Source: Alphaproteobacteria bacterium (GTDB lineage Bacteria > Pseudomonadota > Alphaproteobacteria > Bin95). Taken from it: 10,754 bases of DNA. The position numbers were made by a program, and so were the translations under genes. Of the stretch, positions 7,391 through 10,754 are shown in pieces. How positions within the stretch are numbered: position 1 is the stretch's first letter; each line of letters opens with the position of its first letter. Below the pieces are notes generated by a model that saw nothing but the letters and a program-made list of their open reading frames with translations, did no database searches and was not told the DNA's origin. Where the stretch lies: positions 1 through 10,754 of the forward strand of contig JAJECF010000161.1 of NCBI GenBank assembly GCA_022822125.1. Reading direction: 5' to 3'.

Positions 7391-8452
7391 ATGCTCAAGA
7401 GCATAGCAATTGCCGGATTCAAAAGCTTCGGTGCAGAAGTCGAGGTGCCGCTCGGCCCGCTCAATGTGTTGATCGGGGCGAACGGGTCTGGCAAGTCAAA
7501 TTTCCTTGATGCGTTTTCGTTCCTTCAAGCCTACAGTCGCGGTGGCGTTAATGCTCATGTAGAACGGTCTGGGGGCGCAGATAAAACGTTGCATTTCGGC
7601 ACCCGGCACACAGAGGTTGCGGACATACGAATCGATTTTTCCAACGGGGAACATTGCCGTTTACGGTTACACCCCATTGTTTCCGATAGGATTGGAACTA
7701 GTTTCAGTTATGCAACCGGCTTCACAAAATTAATTGCTGATAAAAGCAAAAAAGATGGAGCCATAGAAGACAAATGTAGAGAGCGGCTTACGTCATGGCG
7801 GCAATATCATTTTCACGACACCAATTTTCATTCTCCGATGAAGAAAACATCTAAGCTCCATGATAACCGCTTCCTCAGGGAAGATGGCTCAAATCTAGCA
7901 GCCTTTCTTTATCTCCTGCGTGAGAGGCATGAAGCCTCCTACCGGCTGACTCGGAACACGATTCGTCAGGTTGCGCCGTTCTTCGACAACTTCGCCCTAG
8001 AGCCGTTGAAGCTCAATCCCGATACCATCTTGCTCGAATGGCGGCACAGGAACTCGGATGCTTATTTCGACGTTTCCTCCCTCTCCGACGGAACCCTGCG
8101 GTTCATGGCGCTGGCGGCGCTGCTCCTGCAGCCGGCGGAGCTTCGGCCCGAGATCGTTCTTCTCGACGAGCCGGAACTGGGTCTGCACCCCTACGCCATC
8201 GCCATGCTCGCCGCCATGCTGCGTTCCGCGTCCAAGGAAACGCAGATTGTAGTAGCCACGCAGTCTCCGGGCTTGCTGGACCACTTGGAACCGGAGGACA
8301 TTCTGGTTGCAGAGCGCGTCGGAGGAGAGACGCGGCTCAACCGGCTGGAGGCAGAGCCGCTGCGGGAGTGGCTGGAGGACTACAGCCTTGGCCAGTTGTG
8401 GGAGAAGAATCACTTCGGCGGCCGCCCGGCACCCGAAGGCGTGAATAGCTGA
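7391..8452 (+). CDS. AAA family ATPase (SMC/RecF/OLD-like), probable defence-system ATPase
   Basis: The protein has 353 residues from the ATG at 7391. A GTG at 7385 would add two residues and sits better relative to a weak GGAT, but MLKSIAIAGFKSF is the usual family opening. Counting from the GTG, Walker A is GANGSGKSN (31-39). The ABC-type signature is SSLSDGTLRF (231-240), Walker B is IVLLDEPELGLHP (257-269) with E262 as catalytic base, and the switch segment is VVATQSP (289-295). The region between Walker A and the signature (about 70-200) is the variable lever or target-sensing part. No nuclease domain is fused. The next gene starts 4 bases after its stop, so this ATPase and the DUF4276 protein almost surely work together. 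Bases 7621-7860 are about 42% GC by hand count against about 68% at 8101-8220, unlike all neighbours; acquisition by transfer is likely. Confidence 0.88.
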   Translation: MLKSIAIAGFKSFGAEVEVPLGPLNVLIGANGSGKSNFLDAFSFLQAYSRGGVNAHVERSGGADKTLHFGTRHTEVADIRIDFSNGEHCRLRLHPIVSDRIGTSFSYATGFTKLIADKSKKDGAIEDKCRERLTSWRQYHFHDTNFHSPMKKTSKLHDNRFLREDGSNLAAFLYLLRERHEASYRLTRNTIRQVAPFFDNFALEPLKLNPDTILLEWRHRNSDAYFDVSSLSDGTLRFMALAALLLQPAELRPEIVLLDEPELGLHPYAIAMLAAMLRSASKETQIVVATQSPGLLDHLEPEDILVAERVGGETRLNRLEAEPLREWLEDYSLGQLWEKNHFGGRPAPEGVNS

Positions 8453-8456
8453 TGAC

Positions 8457-9140
8457 ATGACGCGGTTGCTCGTTCTCGTCGAAGGCGAGACGGAGGAGAC
8501 TTTCGTCAACGAAGTGCTGGCTCCTCATCTCCGTAATTTCGGCTACACCAACATCGGCGCGAGATTGCTGGGAAACGCGCGACAGCGCTCCCGGCGCGGC
8601 GGAATTCGCGGCTGGTCCTCCGCCCGCAGGGACCTCGAACGTCATCTGTGGCAAGACCGGACGGCAACGGTGGCGTTGATGGTGGACTATTACGCGCTGC
8701 CGCAGAGCGGACCGCGAGCGTGGCCGGGAAGGGCTGCGTCGGCAGGCGCAGCCCCGGTCGAAGCCGCGCTGCGGAATTGTATCGCAGAGCGGATGGGCAG
8801 CAGTTTCGACCGGGGTCGCTTCCTGCCGCTGGTGATGATGCATGAATTCGAGGCCATGCTGTTCAGCGACTGCGGAGCGTTCGGAACAGCAATAGGGCGT
8901 CCCGACCTGATTTCCCGGCTTCAGGCGATCCGGGACAGTTTCCCGAATCCGGAAGCAATTGACGACTCGCCGAAAACGGCGCCTTCCAAGCGCATCGAGA
9001 CCTTGTTCCCTGCCTATCAGAAACCGCTGATGGGCAGCCTCGCCGCACTGGAAATCGGACTGGACCGCATTCGCGCCGAGTGCCCGCATTTCCGCGACTG
9101 GCTGGAACGGTTGGAAGCACGCGCCCGCAATACGCCTTGA
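8457..9140 (+). CDS. DUF4276 family protein, probable Toprim-like effector partner of the ATPase
   Basis: This 227-residue protein matches the DUF4276 pattern I remember: LLVLVEGETEETFVNEVLAPHL (residues 4-25), MVDYYALP (75-82), HEFEAMLFSD (129-138), APSKRI (175-180) and a C-terminal GLDRIRAECPHF-W (201-215). The early acidic block (E9, E13) on a beta strand and the later D77 are spaced as in Toprim folds, where acidic residues hold metal for nucleic-acid cleavage. This Toprim reading is inference. By analogy with OLD/Toprim systems (Gabija, RloAB, PARIS) it would be the nuclease or toxic effector released or directed by the ATPase. It starts 4 bases after the ATPase stop, without its own clear ribosome site, so translation is probably coupled. 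Its base composition is closer to the host than the 5' part of the ATPase gene. Confidence 0.85.
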   Translation: MTRLLVLVEGETEETFVNEVLAPHLRNFGYTNIGARLLGNARQRSRRGGIRGWSSARRDLERHLWQDRTATVALMVDYYALPQSGPRAWPGRAASAGAAPVEAALRNCIAERMGSSFDRGRFLPLVMMHEFEAMLFSDCGAFGTAIGRPDLISRLQAIRDSFPNPEAIDDSPKTAPSKRIETLFPAYQKPLMGSLAALEIGLDRIRAECPHFRDWLERLEARARNTP

Positions 9141-9209
9141 GCCCGGTTTCCGTCGAAGCCGCAAACGGTCTAGGCTGAGGCTTGCCGGGGAAAGAGAAGG
9201 GACAGCCGG
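9141..9209 (+). promoter_or_regulatory. Intergenic gap with ribosome site of the hydrolase gene
   Basis: These 69 bases separate the ATPase/DUF4276 cassette from the hydrolase operon and should hold the latter's promoter. GGTCTAGGCT (9167-9176) is a possible -10 area, but no convincing -35 was found. AAGGGA (9197-9202) lies 7 bases before the ATG at 9210 and is a good ribosome site. No terminator hairpin was recognised. Confidence 0.35.
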
Positions 9210-9998
9210 ATGGCCGGGGGTTGCGACGACTATTGGCGGGAAGCGAACGTAGCGGGGGTGCCGGTGCGCTATTGCCGCTGCGGCGCGGGCAGCCCGGTGC
9301 TGATCCTGCACCACGATATCGGCTGTCCGGACCGCGCGGAGTTCGCCAAGGCGCTCTCGGGCTCTCACGATGTGCTGATGCCGGTCCATCCCGGTTTCGG
9401 CCTCGGCAGCGAGCGCGCGGAGTGGATGCGCAGCGTGCGCGACCTGGCGGTGCTCTATCGCGGCCTGCTGGCGGAACTCGGCGTCGGGCGCGCGAGCCTG
9501 GTGGGGCTCGGTTTCGGCGGCTGGGTGGCGGCCGAGATGGCGAGCATGGCGCCCGCCGATGTGGACCGGCTTGTGCTGGTCGGCGCGATGGGCCTTCAGC
9601 CGCGCGAGGGCTTCATCCTCGACCAGGCGCTGATCGGCTATATCGACTACGCGCAGGCCTTCTTCAAGGACCCCGCCGCCTTCGACGCTGTCTATGGGCG
9701 CGAGCCCACGACGGACCAGCTCGAGGCCTGGGACATCTGCCGCGAAATGTGTTTCCGCATCGCCTGGAAGCCCTACATGTACAGCCAGACGCTGGCGCCC
9801 TTGCTCGGCAGCGTGCGGGCGCCGGCGCTCGTCGTGCATGGAGCGGAGGATGAGGTGGTGCCTGCGGACTGCGCGGAGCAATATGCCGCGGCCCTGCCGA
9901 ACGCCCGCCTCGAAACTGTCGCGGATTGCGGCCACGCCGTCGCGCTGGAGCGCCCGGAGGCGCTGGCGCGGCTCGTTCAGGACTTCATCGGGGAGTAA
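9210..9998 (+). CDS. Alpha/beta-hydrolase-fold protein with glycine at the nucleophile position
   Basis: This 262-residue protein has the normal length and order of the alpha/beta hydrolase fold, and it has no signal peptide. Strand-turn landmarks are PVLILHHDIG (29-38, oxyanion region), HPGFGLG (60-66), the nucleophile elbow LVGLGFGGW (97-105), VVHGAEDEVVP with acid D214, and DCGHAVALERPE with base H242. In the elbow, the position that holds Ser, Cys or Asp in active enzymes is Gly101, codon GGT at 9510-9512; AGT would give Ser. Acid and base are kept, so the protein is either an enzyme that works without a covalent nucleophile (a lyase or a hydrolase using water directly) or a binding protein. 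The stop is 6 bases before the flavoenzyme gene, so both form one operon and may act on one substrate. Function is otherwise unknown. Confidence 0.87.
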   Translation: MAGGCDDYWREANVAGVPVRYCRCGAGSPVLILHHDIGCPDRAEFAKALSGSHDVLMPVHPGFGLGSERAEWMRSVRDLAVLYRGLLAELGVGRASLVGLGFGGWVAAEMASMAPADVDRLVLVGAMGLQPREGFILDQALIGYIDYAQAFFKDPAAFDAVYGREPTTDQLEAWDICREMCFRIAWKPYMYSQTLAPLLGSVRAPALVVHGAEDEVVPADCAEQYAAALPNARLETVADCGHAVALERPEALARLVQDFIGE

Positions 9999-10004
9999 CG
10001 GCCG

Positions 10005-10754
10005 ATGCATCTCATGTATTTCACCGAGCAGCCCATGTCCACTTACCCGGCGGACAAGGGGCTCGAGTTCGGCGCGACGGCGCTGATGTTCTCCAACCGT
10101 TATTTCGACCCGGTGGACGGCAGCCGCCTCTACAACGAGTTCCTGGAGCAATATCTCTACGCCGAGGAAGTCGGCGTGGACGGCATCATGCTGAACGAGC
10201 ACCACAATGCGCCGTTCTGCATGCAGGCCAAGGCCAACATCTTCGCGGCGATCCTGGCCGGCATGACCGAGAAGGTGAAGATCGTCATGTTGGGCAATCC
10301 GCTGCCGCTGGCGGAGAACCCGATCCGCCTCGCCGAAGAACTTGCGATGATCGACATGATCTCCAAGGGCCGCCTCATTTCGGGCATCGTGCGGGGCGCG
10401 GGCCAGGAGTCGGTGTGCCTCAACGCCAACCCGGCCTACAACCGGGAGCGGTTCAACGAGGCCCACGACCTGCTGGTCAAGACCATGACCGACGACGGCC
10501 CGTTCTCCTGGGAGGGCGAGCACTTCCAGTACCGGGTGGTCAACCCCTGGGCCCGGGTGCTGCAAAAGCCCCACCCCCGCATCTGGGTGCCCGGCGTGTT
10601 CAGCGCCGAGACCATCCGCTGGGCGGCCCAGCACCGCTACCCCTACATCTCCCTCAACACCCCCCTGCACCTCACCGGAGAGCTGTGGGAGATCTACGAC
10701 CAGGCCGCCCGGGCCGTGGGCTACGAGGCCGGACCGGAGAACCGGGGCTATCTG
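10005..10754 (+). CDS. LLM class flavin-dependent oxidoreductase (luciferase-like monooxygenase), 3' end missing
   Basis: Two hundred and fifty codons are visible without a stop; the gene runs off the right edge. It has the TIM-barrel bacterial-luciferase pattern: an opening MHLMYFTEQP strand, YAEEVGVDGIMLNEHHNAP (52-70) with the NEHH block, ILAGMTEKVKIVMLGNPLPL (83-102), then NPIRLAEELAMIDMISKGRLISGIVRG (105-131) typical of the family. An insertion-loop region with YNRERFNEAHDLL (145-157) follows. Such enzymes use reduced FMN or F420, usually supplied by a separate reductase, to oxygenate or desulfonate small organics. A GGGGAG ribosome site (9990-9995) lies inside the hydrolase stop region 9 bases before the start, so the two genes are coupled. 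Codon use changes from about codon 134 onwards. The substrate is not deducible. Full family length is about 350-400 residues, so roughly a third is missing. Confidence 0.9.
   Translation, partial: MHLMYFTEQPMSTYPADKGLEFGATALMFSNRYFDPVDGSRLYNEFLEQYLYAEEVGVDGIMLNEHHNAPFCMQAKANIFAAILAGMTEKVKIVMLGNPLPLAENPIRLAEELAMIDMISKGRLISGIVRGAGQESVCLNANPAYNRERFNEAHDLLVKTMTDDGPFSWEGEHFQYRVVNPWARVLQKPHPRIWVPGVFSAETIRWAAQHRYPYISLNTPLHLTGELWEIYDQAARAVGYEAGPENRGYL

Noticed and set aside
7359..9185. Matching 7-mers GCAAGCC (7359-7365) and GGCTTGC (9179-9185) flanking the defence pair, considered as mobile-element ends
   Set aside because: Seven bases are expected by chance at this composition, there is no longer match or target duplication, and no integrase or transposase gene is present.
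8337..10670. Long minus-strand frame across DUF4276, hydrolase and flavoenzyme genes
   Set aside because: It spans three real genes and their gaps, with no domain and shadow-like composition.

Overview
The window is a GC-rich stretch of bacterial chromosome. Gene content and style point to an alphaproteobacterium: a DjlA-type co-chaperone, a Tat-exported branched-chain-type binding protein, an intracellular sulfatase and a hydrolase/LLM flavoenzyme pair. The exact lineage cannot be fixed from sequence reading alone. There are ten protein genes, two of them cut by the window edges. No RNA gene, CRISPR array or recognisable transposase was seen, and no gap without a gene is longer than about 140 bases.

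Left part (1-3214, minus strand). This holds the front half of a branched-chain/amide-type ABC importer operon: binding protein, then LivH-type permease, then the start of a LivM-type permease. The ATPase genes presumably lie beyond the left edge. Upstream of it sits a DjlA-like membrane co-chaperone with TerB and J domains.

Middle (3353-7301, plus strand). This is a compact three-gene catabolic operon: a cytoplasmic sulfatase with a formylglycine-type CxPxR site, an unrecognised 256-residue protein built from two homologous halves, and a thiamine-diphosphate enzyme of the acetolactate-synthase fold. The last two overlap by ATGA. The layout suggests that a sulfated or related ester is cleaved and the product processed by a carboligase or decarboxylase, but the substrate is unknown.

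Cargo (7391-9140, plus strand). A tight two-gene cassette encodes an SMC/RecF-like AAA ATPase and a DUF4276 protein. This looks like an anti-phage ATPase-plus-nuclease pair analogous to PARIS, RloAB or Gabija. The first two thirds of the ATPase gene are far more AT-rich than everything around it, which suggests horizontal origin.

Right part (9210-10754, plus strand). An alpha/beta-hydrolase-fold protein has glycine where the nucleophile should be. It is followed 6 bases later by an LLM-type flavin-dependent oxidoreductase that runs off the right edge and changes codon habit about half way through the visible part.

The most promising leads are the two-repeat protein fused by overlap to a ThDP enzyme, the defence-like cassette with its internal composition step, and the nucleophile-less hydrolase.
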